From Amycolatopsis alba DSM 44262 (GTDB lineage Bacteria > Actinomycetota > Actinomycetes > Mycobacteriales > Pseudonocardiaceae), in the NCBI RefSeq assembly GCF_000384215.1, contig NZ_KB913032.1, positions 3,613,665-3,677,664 on the forward strand: a stretch of DNA of 64,000 nt, given 5' to 3'. Shown here one piece after another: positions 25,546 to 34,283 of the stretch (positions are counted from its first letter, which is position 1; each line of letters begins with the position of its first letter). The position numbers and the translations under genes are program-made. The notes under the pieces are model-generated. The model saw only the letters and a list, made by a program, of their open reading frames with translations, was not told the origin of the DNA and ran no database searches.

Positions 25546-28074
25546 GTGAACGACGATCCCCACGGCGGATGGCCAGGTCAGGACCCTGACCCCGCCCGTC
25601 GTCCGCAACGCCCGGCCGGACCGCCCCGCCGCCCCGCCGGAGGTCCGCCTCCGGGATACGGGCAGCGACAGGGTCCCGGCCCGCAGGGTCCGGGGCAGGC
25701 ACCTTGGCAACGGCAAGGGCCGCCCCAGCAGCAACAGCCGCCACCGCGGCGTCCGCAGCGACCGCCGGTCGCGCCGCAGCACGAGCCGGACCTCATCACG
25801 CACCACGAGCACAACGGCACCACCGATCGTGGCTACGACGATCAGTACGAGGACGAGCAGTACGCCCCGGAGACCGACGAGAACGGGAAGCCGATCCTCA
25901 CCCCGGCCCAGCGCAAGAAGCGCCGGTGGCGACGAATCCGGCGGGTGCTGCTCGCGCTGTTCTGTCTCTTCGTCGTCATCCCGGCGATCGCGTTCGTGAT
26001 CACCTACTTCGCCGTCGACGTCCCGTCACCGCAGTCGGTCGCGGCCACGCAGGGCCAGGCGGTGACCTACTACTACGCCGACAACACCGAGATGGGCAAG
26101 GACGTCCCCAAGGGCGGCAACCGGAAGATCCTGACGCCGGAGCAGATCCCGGACATCGTCAAGAAGGCCGTGATCGCCACCGAGGACGCCTCCTTCGAGA
26201 CCAACTCGGGCTTCGACATCGGTGGCATCCTGCGCGCGGTCTACAACCAGGTGACCGCGGGCAAGGGCGGTGGTTCGACCATCTCCCAGCAGTACATCAA
26301 GGTCGCCAGCGGGGACGACGAATCGTCGCTCACCCGTAAATGGACCGAGCTCGCCAAGTCCTTCAAGATGAACCAGACGTACGAGAAGAAGGACATCATC
26401 TCGGCGTACCTGAACATCATCTACTTCGGACGCGGCGCTTACGGGATCGAGTCGGCCGCGCAGGCGTTCTTCGGCAAGCCCGCCGGCGAACTGAACGCCT
26501 CCGAGGCGGCGCTGCTCGCGGGTCTCATCCAGCAGCCGGGCCGTTCGGAGAACCCGAAGGTCGCGAACGACCGCTGGACCGTCGCGCTGAACCGCATGGT
26601 GGAGAACAAGTTCATCTCCGCCGCGGACCGCGCGAACCTGCAGTTCCCGACGCCGATCCCGCAGGCCGACAAGCAGCAGGCCGGGGTGGTGAACCCGTTC
26701 ATCCGCGACAAGGTCAAGGAAGAACTGGCGGCGAACGGCATCACCGACGACGTCTATTACCGGGGCGGCTACAAGGTCTACACGACCATCGACCCGAAGG
26801 CGCAGGCCGCGGCCGAGCAGGCGGTCGCCGACGGGATGAAGGGCCAGACCGACGAGAACCTGCTCAACGCGCTCGTCGCGGTCGACCCCAAGACCGGCGG
26901 GGTGAAGGCGTACTACGGTGGCCCGTCCATCGTGAAGGGGCCCAACGGCCAGGATCTCAAGGGCCGCGACTGGGCGAACACGCCGCAGAACCCCGGCTCC
27001 TCGATGAAGCCGTTCGACCTCACCGCGTACATGCAGCTGGGCAAGGGCGGCATCAACTCGACGTTCGACGGGTCCAACAACCGGCAGTTCGGGAAGCAGA
27101 CGATCCGGAACGCCGGTCCCGGCAGCTCGTGTTCGGCGCAGTGCACGGTGTCCGAGGCGATGCAGCGGTCGGCGAACACGGTGTTCTACGACATGGTCGT
27201 GAACGTGACCAAGCCAGGGCCGGTGGCACAGGCCGCCAAGGACGCCGGGGTCAAACCCGCCCCCGACGGCGTCTCCGAATTGTTCGGCGACAACAACATC
27301 GCGCTCGGTGGCGGCAAGACGGTCATCAGTCCGGAGGACATGGCCGCCGCGTACGCGACCTTCGCGGGCGATGGCCAGCGGCGGGCGAAGCACTTCGTCG
27401 CCAAGGTGACCAACTCGCAGGACGAAGCCGCGTACTCGGCTCCGGAGGAAGCGAAACCGGCGTTCTCCGACGACTCCGACAAGAGCAAGCAGATCGCGGG
27501 CAACGTCACCGAGTCGCTCAAGGGTGTCATCCCGTTCTCGAAGCTCAAGTGCCCCAACGGCCACGAGTGCGCGGGCAAGACGGGGACCCAGCAGCACACC
27601 TACCGGCCGGGTGAGCCCGCGTCGGCGAAGGACGCCAACTCGCAGACCTGGATGGTCGGCTACACGCCGTCGATCTCGGCCGCGGTCTGGGTCGGCGGCG
27701 ACGGCGACAAGGCGCTGAAGGGCAAGAACGGCAAGTCGATCTTCGGTTCGACGATCGCCGGGCCGATCTGGGAGAAGTTCATTTCGCTGTACACGAAGGG
27801 GACGCCGGGGGAGCGCTTCGACAAGGTCAAGATCATCGGCGGGGACGAGAACACCGTCCCGTCGACGCAGACCCCGCCGGAGGACAACGACGACCAGGGC
27901 CAGACCAGTACTCCGCCCACGGGCCCGTCGACCGGCCCGTCGTCCTCGCGGAACGAGGACGAGGAGAACCCGCCGTCCAGCTCGAAGAACCCGCCTACCT
28001 CCAGTGAGAACAACGGCGGAGAAGGCGGCAACAATCCCGGCCGGGGTGGCGGGGGCAGAGGCGACAACGGCTAG
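25546..28074 (+). CDS. Bifunctional class A penicillin-binding protein, copy 2
   Basis: An 842-residue paralogue of the preceding protein with the same design: a shorter Pro/Gln-rich cytoplasmic tail containing EPDLITHHEHNGT, one membrane anchor (FCLFVVIPAIAFVITYFAV), GT51 domain with ATEDASFETNSGFD and GGGSTISQQY, and a transpeptidase with S485-S-M-K488, SANT and GKTGTQQ. The wall-proximal tail differs: it is Asn/Ser/Gly-rich (NNGGEGGNNPGRGGGG) rather than Thr/Pro-rich. GTG start at 25546 after GGAGGA. Both catalytic domains look intact. Confidence 0.95.
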   Translation: MNDDPHGGWPGQDPDPARRPQRPAGPPRRPAGGPPPGYGQRQGPGPQGPGQAPWQRQGPPQQQQPPPRRPQRPPVAPQHEPDLITHHEHNGTTDRGYDDQYEDEQYAPETDENGKPILTPAQRKKRRWRRIRRVLLALFCLFVVIPAIAFVITYFAVDVPSPQSVAATQGQAVTYYYADNTEMGKDVPKGGNRKILTPEQIPDIVKKAVIATEDASFETNSGFDIGGILRAVYNQVTAGKGGGSTISQQYIKVASGDDESSLTRKWTELAKSFKMNQTYEKKDIISAYLNIIYFGRGAYGIESAAQAFFGKPAGELNASEAALLAGLIQQPGRSENPKVANDRWTVALNRMVENKFISAADRANLQFPTPIPQADKQQAGVVNPFIRDKVKEELAANGITDDVYYRGGYKVYTTIDPKAQAAAEQAVADGMKGQTDENLLNALVAVDPKTGGVKAYYGGPSIVKGPNGQDLKGRDWANTPQNPGSSMKPFDLTAYMQLGKGGINSTFDGSNNRQFGKQTIRNAGPGSSCSAQCTVSEAMQRSANTVFYDMVVNVTKPGPVAQAAKDAGVKPAPDGVSELFGDNNIALGGGKTVISPEDMAAAYATFAGDGQRRAKHFVAKVTNSQDEAAYSAPEEAKPAFSDDSDKSKQIAGNVTESLKGVIPFSKLKCPNGHECAGKTGTQQHTYRPGEPASAKDANSQTWMVGYTPSISAAVWVGGDGDKALKGKNGKSIFGSTIAGPIWEKFISLYTKGTPGERFDKVKIIGGDENTVPSTQTPPEDNDDQGQTSTPPTGPSTGPSSSRNEDEENPPSSSKNPPTSSENNGGEGGNNPGRGGGGRGDNG

Positions 28075-28083
28075 CTCCGTCCC

Positions 28084-28142
28084 AAGTACATGAAGGCCCC
28101 CTTCCTCGCGCCTGACGCGAGGAAGGGGGCCTTCATGTACTT
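28084..28142. terminator. 27-bp perfect hairpin between converging genes
   Basis: Arms 28084-28110 and 28116-28142 are perfectly complementary with a 5-nt loop (CCTGA). The core is GAAGGCCCCCTTCCTCGCG. It fills almost the whole space between the second PBP gene and the converging oxidoreductase gene and touches the stop codon of the latter, so it can end transcription from both sides. The stem is much longer than needed for termination. Confidence 0.85.
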
Positions 28143-29191
28143 CAGAGGGTGACGACGCGCCGCTCGGCACCGGAGAGGTGAGCGGCCTCGATGACCCGGA
28201 GGGTCTCGACGGCAGAGGCGGGTTCGACCGGGAACCCGCCTTTGCCGAGGAGCGCGTCGCGCACCTGCGCGTAGAAGTCCTCGTAGCGGCCGACCTCGGT
28301 GGGCACGGTCTCGACGTCGTCGTTCACGCCGAGCACGCCGGCGTCCGACGGCGGTTCCACGGCCCAGCCGGGGTCGCCCGGCCGCAGCCCGTCCTTGATC
28401 TGCGGCTCCTGGACGTCGAGGCCGTACTTCGTGAACGTCGCCTTGTCGCCGAGCACGCGGAACCGCGGGTTGCGGGTCCCCGCGAGCGCGGACGCCCACA
28501 GGTGCGAGCGCACGCCGTTGACGTGCCGGAGGGCGACGAAGACATCGTCGTCGACGGACACGCCGGCGCGGCGCTTGTCGACCTCCGCATAGACCTCGGA
28601 GACCGGACCGAACAGCTGCAGCGCCTGGTCGACGATGTGCGCGCCGAGGTCGTAGAGCAGCCCGCCCGCCTCGGCGGGGTCGCCGAACTCGCGCCAGTTG
28701 TCGCGCGGCTTCGGCACCCAGCGGTCGTAGCGGGATTCGAAGCGGAAGACGTCGCCGAGGCTGCCCGCGTCGAGGACCTTCCGGACGGTGAGGAAGTCCG
28801 AGTCGAACCGGCGGTTCTGGAACACCGTCAAGCCGACGCCCTTGGCCTTCGCTGCTTCGACGACCTTCGCCGCTTCGGCCGCCGTCGGCGCGAAGGGCTT
28901 GTCGACGACGACGGGCAGTCCCGCCTCGATCGCCCGAAGCGCGAGCGGGACGTGCGTGCGGTTCGGCGTGCTGATGACGACCAGGTCCAGCTCGTCCGCC
29001 TTCGCGAACAACGCGTCCGCGTCCGGCAGCACGTCGGCGGCCGGATAGTCGGCACTGGCCTGCCCGACCCGGTCCGGATTCGAAGTGACGATGGCGGCCG
29101 GGGTCAGCCCCGGCGTCGCGTCGACCAGCGGGGCGTGGAAGACGCGCCCGCCGGTGCCGTATCCGAAGATCCCCACTCGCAAGTCAGCCAT
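28142..29191 (-). CDS. Gfo/Idh/MocA-family oxidoreductase
   Basis: A 349-residue NAD(P)-dependent sugar oxidoreductase. The N-terminal Rossmann motif is VGIFGYGTGGRVFHAPLV, the EKP-type motif is VVDKPFAPTAAEA, and the C-terminal domain contains DLGAHIVDQALQLFGP, typical of this family. ATG at 29191 gives the normal N-terminus; the frame stays open upstream but through the ROK promoter. It is divergent from a ROK regulator, which probably controls it. The substrate is likely a sugar or inositol-type polyol. Confidence 0.92.
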   Translation of the reverse strand: MADLRVGIFGYGTGGRVFHAPLVDATPGLTPAAIVTSNPDRVGQASADYPAADVLPDADALFAKADELDLVVISTPNRTHVPLALRAIEAGLPVVVDKPFAPTAAEAAKVVEAAKAKGVGLTVFQNRRFDSDFLTVRKVLDAGSLGDVFRFESRYDRWVPKPRDNWREFGDPAEAGGLLYDLGAHIVDQALQLFGPVSEVYAEVDKRRAGVSVDDDVFVALRHVNGVRSHLWASALAGTRNPRFRVLGDKATFTKYGLDVQEPQIKDGLRPGDPGWAVEPPSDAGVLGVNDDVETVPTEVGRYEDFYAQVRDALLGKGGFPVEPASAVETLRVIEAAHLSGAERRVVTL

Positions 29192-29203
29192 ACATCCATT
29201 AAA

Positions 29204-29214
29204 CAACAGTGTTG
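29204..29214. promoter_or_regulatory. Candidate ROK operator
   Basis: CAACA-G-TGTTG is an 11-bp inverted repeat in the 55-bp gap between the divergent oxidoreductase and ROK genes, in an AT-rich stretch (CATTAAACAACAGTGTTGCG). Its placement fits control of both genes. Confidence 0.5.
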
Positions 29215-29246
29215 CGTAATCAGCCAGCCATGGCAGGATGCGCGCT

Positions 29247-30335
29247 ATGCCGGAGACCGGGGTCAATCTGCGCGGCCTGCGCCAGCACAACCGAACACTG
29301 CTGCTCACGCACATCCTGCGCGCGGGCGGCCTCAGCCGCGTCGAACTCGCCGAACGCACCCGGCTCACCCAGCAGGCCGTCTCGAAGATCGTCCCCGAAC
29401 TGCTCGAAGCCGGCCTGCTGGACGAGGAACGCCAGCCCGCGGCCGGGGTCGGCAAACCACGCACGCTGCTTCGCGTGCGCGCGGACGCCCGGCAGGCGCT
29501 CGGCGCTCAGCTCGACCGGGACTCCTACCGGGTGCTCATGACCGACCTGACCGGGAAGATCATCGCGTCGCACGGCGGGCCACTGACCCCGGGATTCACC
29601 CCCGACCAGGCTGTTTCCGCGATCGGCGAAGCGACCGAAGCACTGCTCGACGGCGTCGGGCGTGAACGCGTGCTCGGCCTCGGCGTCGGCTCCGTCGGGC
29701 CGCTCGACCACCGCGAAGGAGTGGTCCGGGACGCGACGAACATGCCCGGCTGGCACCACGTCCCCCTGCGCGACCTGCTCGCGAAACGCACCGGCTTGCC
29801 CGTGCGGCTCGACAAGAACACCAACGCCGCCGCCTTCGCCCAGCACTGGCCCGACGGCGACCAGGCCGCGACAGCCGTCGTGCTCGTCGGCACCGGGATC
29901 GGTGTCGGCCTGCTGATCGACGGCAGGCTGTACCGTGGGCCGCGGACCAACGCCGGCGAGTTCGGGCATACGACGCTCGCCTTCGACGGGCCGCGCTGCG
30001 CGTGCGGGCGCCGCGGCTGCGTCGAGGTGCTGCACAACGCGGCACCGACCACGGAGGAGGCGGCAGGCCTGCTGGGGATCGGGCTCGCCGACCTCGTCCA
30101 GGTCCTCGATCTCGAGCGTGTCGTGCTGACCGGGCGATCGGTGCGCGCGGAGCCGGAGGTGTACCGCGACACGGTCGCCGCGCGGCTGCGGGAACTGCTG
30201 CCTTTGCCGCACTGGCAACGCATCCAGGTCGATCTCGACGAGATGGGCGACGACGTCGTCGCGTTCGGCGCGGCGGCCGAGGTGCTCGCCGGGTTCTACG
30301 ACAGCGGCGATATCACCGGGTGGTCACCCGGATAG
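29247..30335 (+). CDS. ROK-family transcriptional regulator
   Basis: A 362-residue protein from ATG 29247, preceded by GGCAGGA; an ATG three codons upstream (29238) is also possible. The N-terminal winged helix (GLSRVELAERTRLTQQAVSKIVPELLEAGLL) is fused to a ROK kinase-like domain with DKNTNAAAFAQ, GTGIGVGLLIDG, NAGEFGHTTL and the zinc motif CACGRRGCVEV. ROK regulators respond to sugars. The divergent Gfo/Idh/MocA gene is the probable target. Confidence 0.93.
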   Translation: MPETGVNLRGLRQHNRTLLLTHILRAGGLSRVELAERTRLTQQAVSKIVPELLEAGLLDEERQPAAGVGKPRTLLRVRADARQALGAQLDRDSYRVLMTDLTGKIIASHGGPLTPGFTPDQAVSAIGEATEALLDGVGRERVLGLGVGSVGPLDHREGVVRDATNMPGWHHVPLRDLLAKRTGLPVRLDKNTNAAAFAQHWPDGDQAATAVVLVGTGIGVGLLIDGRLYRGPRTNAGEFGHTTLAFDGPRCACGRRGCVEVLHNAAPTTEEAAGLLGIGLADLVQVLDLERVVLTGRSVRAEPEVYRDTVAARLRELLPLPHWQRIQVDLDEMGDDVVAFGAAAEVLAGFYDSGDITGWSPG

Positions 30336-30352
30336 GCGCTAACATCCGCCAC

Positions 30353-31891
30353 GTGCCCGACCAGACGACCCCGCCCGAGGCTCCGCTCTCGCTCACCCCC
30401 GGCGAGCGGGTCATCCCGAGCTGGAACGAACCGCTCGTGACCGCGGCCAGCAGGCCGATCGGCGGCCCGCTCGGCGAGCACGCGGCCGTCGGGCGGCACT
30501 GGTTCTGGTCACCGCAGAGAGTCGGGCTGCTGCTGGCTTGCCTCGCGCTGCTGCTCTCGTGGTTCGGCAAGGCGTCCTGCATCCAGCAGTACACCGACGA
30601 CTCCGGGGCGAACCAGCTCGACTGGCGGGCGGGCCGCCCGTTCGTCGCGATGTGTTACTCGGACATCATCCCGCTCTACAGTTCCGAGCGGCTGAACGAT
30701 CCGGACACCTTCCCGTACGTGACTTCGTGGACCGAGGACGAGGGAACGGCGAAGGAGACGACGCGGTACATGGAGTACCCGGTCGCGACCGGGCTGTTCC
30801 AGTGGATCAACGCGAAGCTCGCCGAAGCCTGGCTCTCGGTCGCGGAATCGGGCTGGCTGCCCGGCGCGCTCCCGGTCGCCGTCTACTTCAACATCTCCGC
30901 GCTCTGGCTCGCGCTGGCCTGGCTGGTCACGGTGTGGGCGACCGGCCGATCACTGAAACGCCGTCCGTGGGACGCGGTGCTGGTGGCGATCTCGCCGCTG
31001 GTGCTGGTGCACGTCTTCACCAACTTCGACGCCATCGCGGCCGCGTTCACCGCGACCGCGCTGCTCGCGTGGGCCCGGCGGCGACCCGAGGTCGCGGGCT
31101 TCCTGCTCGGTCTCGGCGCGGCGGCGAAGCTGTATCCGCTGCTCCTGCTCATCCCGCTGTTCTTCCTGTGCCTGCGCGCGGGCAAGGTCAAGCAGTGGGC
31201 ACTCACCGCCGGGCTCGCCGTGGCGACGTTCGTGGTGGTCAACGTCCCGTTCGCGCTCGCCGCGCCGACCGGCTGGTGGGAGTTCTTCCGGCTCAACACG
31301 GTGCGCCCGATGGACCCGGACTCGCTGTACAACGTCATCTCCCACCTGTCCGGCTGGGCCGGTTTCGACGGGAAACTCACCGCAGGCCAGACGCCGGTCG
31401 TGCTCAACGCCGTCGTCGCGGTGCTGTTCCTCGCCGCGTGCGCCGGCATCGGGTACGTCGCGCTGAAAGCACCGCGCCGTCCGCGGCTCGGGCAGCTCGC
31501 CTTCCTCGTGGTGGCCGCGTTCCTGCTGACCAACAAGGTGTGGAGCCCGCAGTACTCGCTGTGGCTGGTACCGCTGGCGGTACTCGCGATCCCGCGCTGG
31601 CGCCTGCTGCTCGGCTGGATGATCATCGACGCGCTGGTCTGGGCGCCGCGGATGATGTACTACCTCGGCGTCGACCACAAGGGCCTGCCCGAGGACTGGT
31701 TCCTCGGCACGGTCGTCGTCCGCGACCTCGCGGTGCTGGGCCTGTGCGCGCTGGTGATCCGTGACATCTACCAGCCGCGCACAGACCCTGTCCGCCTCGC
31801 CGGGGACGACGATCCGGTGGGCGGTTTCCTCGACGGCGCCCCCGACTTCAAGCGCGCTTCAGCACCTCGGGTCCAGGACTCTCCAGCTTGA
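30353..31891 (+). CDS. GT87-type polyprenyl-phosphate mannosyltransferase-like membrane protein (Rv0051 homologue)
   Basis: A 512-residue protein from GTG 30353 with about ten membrane helices after a ~75-residue soluble N-terminus. The periplasmic loop after helix 1 (LDWRAGRPFVAMCYSDIIPLY) carries acidic residues; FTNFDAIAAAFTATALLAWARRR and GLGAAAKLYPLLLLIPLF match GT87/DUF2029 mannosyltransferases. NKVWSPQYSLWLVPL is a further family feature. It probably adds mannose or arabinose to a lipid-linked or wall glycan outside the membrane. The place between ponA and rpsF matches Rv0051. The 3' end overlaps the converging gene by 44 bp. Confidence 0.85.
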   Translation: MPDQTTPPEAPLSLTPGERVIPSWNEPLVTAASRPIGGPLGEHAAVGRHWFWSPQRVGLLLACLALLLSWFGKASCIQQYTDDSGANQLDWRAGRPFVAMCYSDIIPLYSSERLNDPDTFPYVTSWTEDEGTAKETTRYMEYPVATGLFQWINAKLAEAWLSVAESGWLPGALPVAVYFNISALWLALAWLVTVWATGRSLKRRPWDAVLVAISPLVLVHVFTNFDAIAAAFTATALLAWARRRPEVAGFLLGLGAAAKLYPLLLLIPLFFLCLRAGKVKQWALTAGLAVATFVVVNVPFALAAPTGWWEFFRLNTVRPMDPDSLYNVISHLSGWAGFDGKLTAGQTPVVLNAVVAVLFLAACAGIGYVALKAPRRPRLGQLAFLVVAAFLLTNKVWSPQYSLWLVPLAVLAIPRWRLLLGWMIIDALVWAPRMMYYLGVDHKGLPEDWFLGTVVVRDLAVLGLCALVIRDIYQPRTDPVRLAGDDDPVGGFLDGAPDFKRASAPRVQDSPA

Positions 31892-32183
31892 TGTGCTTGC
31901 CGAAGTCCTCGGCGCCGAAGTCGCTGATCTGGACGACGACCGTGTCGGGCGAGGTTTCGACCAGACGGCAGGTGAACCAGTCCTCGCCGTGTTTGACCGA
32001 CCAGCGGTCGGCGAGGACGGCCAGCCCTTCCGCCTCCAGCAACGCGACGGAGTCGTCGAAGGCGGCCGGCCCGCCGAGCGGGTAGCCGAAAACGGTCAGT
32101 GCCTGCCAACGAGTGTCCGAGGCGGGGGCGACGTAGCCGACGTGCTCGCCGTCCTCCGCCCGGTACACGGTCCGATTCTTCAT
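31848..32183 (-). CDS. Small conserved hypothetical protein
   Basis: A 111-residue soluble protein starting MKNRTVYRAEDGEHVGYV. No domain was recognised. It contains single Trp and Cys residues in EDWFTCRLVE and ends in a Lys/Glu-rich segment. ATG at 32183 is preferred over the longer open frame, which would enter the neighbouring gene. Its last 44 bases overlap the end of the converging glycosyltransferase gene. Confidence 0.7.
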   Translation of the reverse strand: MKNRTVYRAEDGEHVGYVAPASDTRWQALTVFGYPLGGPAAFDDSVALLEAEGLAVLADRWSVKHGEDWFTCRLVETSPDTVVVQISDFGAEDFGKHIKLESPGPEVLKRA

Positions 32184-32196
32184 GCGGATCAGGTTC

Positions 32197-32219
32197 GACC
32201 CTCCCGTGGCGTGAGGGTC
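32197..32219 (-). terminator. Short hairpin after the secreted-protein gene
   Basis: GACCCTC at 32197-32203 pairs with GAGGGTC at 32213-32219. It lies between the stop of the 171-residue secreted-protein gene and the next start on the same strand. Confidence 0.4.
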
Positions 32220-32227
32220 AAGCCGAT

Positions 32228-32743
32228 TCAGCGGACGACGTAGCCGCCCGTGCTCGTCGGGAAGAACGGCACCGTGCCGGTGCACGGCAGGACGTCGTGC
32301 TCGAAGCCGCCGTAGGCCCAGCTCCAGCCGATCCGGTCGTGCCCGCCCGGCACGTCCCGCACCGAGAAGCCGACGCGGCGGCCGACGAGGTCCAACGGGA
32401 CCCCCGGCAGGTCGGCGCGTTCGATCACGCCGGTCAGGATGGCGATGTCACCGTCACGCGAAACGCAGTCGACCTTGCCGTCGAAGTCGGCGAAGAGCTT
32501 GCCGTCCTTGGTCAGGTGATTCACGTGGAACCGGCCCGAGGACCTGCCGGGTTCGCCGAACGCGGCGAAGTCGAACCGGACCGGATCCTTGTCGTAGCCG
32601 GGGAACGTCAGCAGACCGCCCGCCGATCCCACGACGACCGAACCCGACGGCCGCTCCGGTGCCGCCGTCGCCTGCGCGGCCCCCAGCGTGGTCGCCGCGA
32701 TGGCGAGTGCGGCCGCGGCGGCGATCTTCGACTTGATGTTCAT
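32228..32743 (-). CDS. Secreted hypothetical protein
   Basis: A 171-residue protein with a clear Sec signal peptide (MNIKSKIAAAAALAIAATTL, cut after ATA). The mature part is small, beta-rich in appearance (GSVVVGSAGGLLTFPGYD, GRRVGFSVRDVPGG), with two Cys residues, in KVDCVS and VLPCTG, that could form a disulfide. I do not recognise the family. A similar arrangement of small secreted proteins is common in actinomycetes. Confidence 0.8.
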   Translation of the reverse strand: MNIKSKIAAAAALAIAATTLGAAQATAAPERPSGSVVVGSAGGLLTFPGYDKDPVRFDFAAFGEPGRSSGRFHVNHLTKDGKLFADFDGKVDCVSRDGDIAILTGVIERADLPGVPLDLVGRRVGFSVRDVPGGHDRIGWSWAYGGFEHDVLPCTGTVPFFPTSTGGYVVR

Positions 32744-32847
32744 GAGCTTCCCTCCAGGTCGGTGTTCCTGGCGAGCCTCTCGCGATCCGCGCGTCCGGCC
32801 CTCCCGCCGGAGAGGGAACGATCTCCCGCCTGGGTAGCCTGCGCGGC

Positions 32848-33330
32848 ATGACCTTCCACCTGGCGCACGGCTCGGTCGTGTACCGCACCACCGCGCTGCA
32901 CGGGTACTCCGCGATTCACCTGGTCGAGCGGCGGCTGCAGGCAGGCTGGGCGCTCGTTCCGGAGTTGCCGCACGGCGCCGAGGAGATCGCCGGCGAGACC
33001 GCGCGGGAGTTGCTGGGGGAGGCCGTCGACGAGCCGAGCCGGTTCGCCGTGGCGCCGGAGGAACGCGTGGCAGGCGGGCTGGACACCCGGCTGGACCAGC
33101 TGAACTCGATGATCGACACCACGGTCGCCTGGTTGCGGACCAGCGCCGTCGGCACCGACACGGAACTCCAGTGGGCGCGCTACCAGTCGTCGGACTACGA
33201 CTACGAACTCGATCTGCGGGAGGCGCTGAGCGACGCCGCTTCGCTGCTCTCGCGGATGGTCAAGCACCGCGACACCCTCGCGGTCCGCAACGAGATGCGC
33301 CGCCTGAAGATCGCCTCCGAGGACGACTGA
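32848..33330 (+). CDS. Conserved hypothetical protein
   Basis: A 160-residue soluble protein starting MTFHLAHGSVVYRTTALHGYSAIHLVERR. It lacks Cys and membrane segments and is strongly helical in the second half (DLREALSDAASLLSRMVKHRD). No family was recognised. It is divergent from the secreted-protein gene and ends in the hairpin shared with the converging endonuclease gene. Confidence 0.7.
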   Translation: MTFHLAHGSVVYRTTALHGYSAIHLVERRLQAGWALVPELPHGAEEIAGETARELLGEAVDEPSRFAVAPEERVAGGLDTRLDQLNSMIDTTVAWLRTSAVGTDTELQWARYQSSDYDYELDLREALSDAASLLSRMVKHRDTLAVRNEMRRLKIASEDD

Positions 33331-33331
33331 C

Positions 33332-33379
33332 GCATTTGGTCCTCTGAATGCGAGTGTGTCGCATCCAGAGGACTAATGC
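33332..33379. terminator. Bidirectional hairpin between converging genes
   Basis: Arms 33332-33353 and 33359-33379 pair over about 20 bp with one bulge (GGTCCTCTG...CAGAGGAC). It separates the 160-residue protein gene from the converging endonuclease IV gene. Confidence 0.7.
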
Positions 33380-33384
33380 GGGAG

Positions 33385-34164
33385 TCAGGCGGAGGCGATG
33401 CGCTCGCGGAGGTAGGCGATGTCGGCGGCCTGGCCGTCGGCCGGGGTCTCGACGATCACGGGCGCGCCCGCTTCGGCCGCGACCGCGGCCAGCACCTCGG
33501 GATCGATCGTGCCCTCACCGCCGACGACGTTGGCGTGCCGGTCCCGCGTGGAACCGAATTCGTCACGCGAGTTGTTGAGGTGCACCAGATCGATCCGGCC
33601 GGTGATGGCCTTGACCTTCTTGACCGCCTCGGTCAGGTCCCAGCCCGCCGCGTACGCGTGGCAGGTGTCGAAACAGAAACCCGCGCCGAATTCGCCGACC
33701 TTGTCCCAGAGCCGGGCGATCGTGTCGAGGTCGCGGGTCATCGCGCTGTCGCCGCCCGCGGTGTTCTCGATCAGGATCGGCACGGCGAAGCCGCCCTTTT
33801 CCTGCTCACGCTCGAAAAGCTTGCGCCAGTTGACGAGACCTTCTTCGACGTCTTCCGAAGAACCGACGTGGCCGCCGTGCACGACGAGCCCTTTCGCGCC
33901 GATCTCGGCCGCGCCGTTCGCGTGCTGCGTGACGTTCTTCCGCGACGGGATCCGGATGCGGTTGTTCAGCGACGCCACGTTGATCAGGTACGGCGAATGG
34001 ATGTACACCTCGACCGGCGACTCTTTGATCGCCTCGCCGTGCGGGTGGGGTTTGGGAGCCTTCCAGCCCTGCGGATCGGAGAGGAAGAACTGGAGGACCT
34101 CGGCTTCGCGTTCGGCGACCGCGGAGAGGGGATCGTCGTCGCGGACATGGGCACCGATTTTCAT
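33385..34164 (-). CDS. nfo: Endonuclease IV (AP endonuclease, deoxyribonuclease IV)
   Basis: A 259-residue TIM-barrel enzyme of the AP endonuclease 2 family, which cuts DNA at abasic sites in base excision repair using three zinc ions. The metal-binding family segments are visible: IHSPYLINVAS, VVHGGHVGSS, LIENTAGG, FCFDTCHAYAAGWD and HLNNSRDEFGSTRDRHANVVGGEGTI. The length is close to the usual 260-285. ATG at 34164 (MKIGAHVRDDD) matches the family N-terminus. Confidence 0.94.
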   Translation of the reverse strand: MKIGAHVRDDDPLSAVAEREAEVLQFFLSDPQGWKAPKPHPHGEAIKESPVEVYIHSPYLINVASLNNRIRIPSRKNVTQHANGAAEIGAKGLVVHGGHVGSSEDVEEGLVNWRKLFEREQEKGGFAVPILIENTAGGDSAMTRDLDTIARLWDKVGEFGAGFCFDTCHAYAAGWDLTEAVKKVKAITGRIDLVHLNNSRDEFGSTRDRHANVVGGEGTIDPEVLAAVAAEAGAPVIVETPADGQAADIAYLRERIASA

Positions 34165-34283
34165 GCTGGCAACTTACCTTCGCCGGTTTCTCCCCGGCGC
34201 GGGCCGGATGGTCACGCTCGTGGGGTAGCGTGAGCGCGTTCCGTTAAAACCGCGTTGGTCTTGAGGGGCGGAGGACGAACTCG

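Noticed and set aside
26026..28170. 714-codon open frame on the minus strand
   Set aside because: Antisense shadow of the second PBP gene; it also crosses the 27-bp hairpin.
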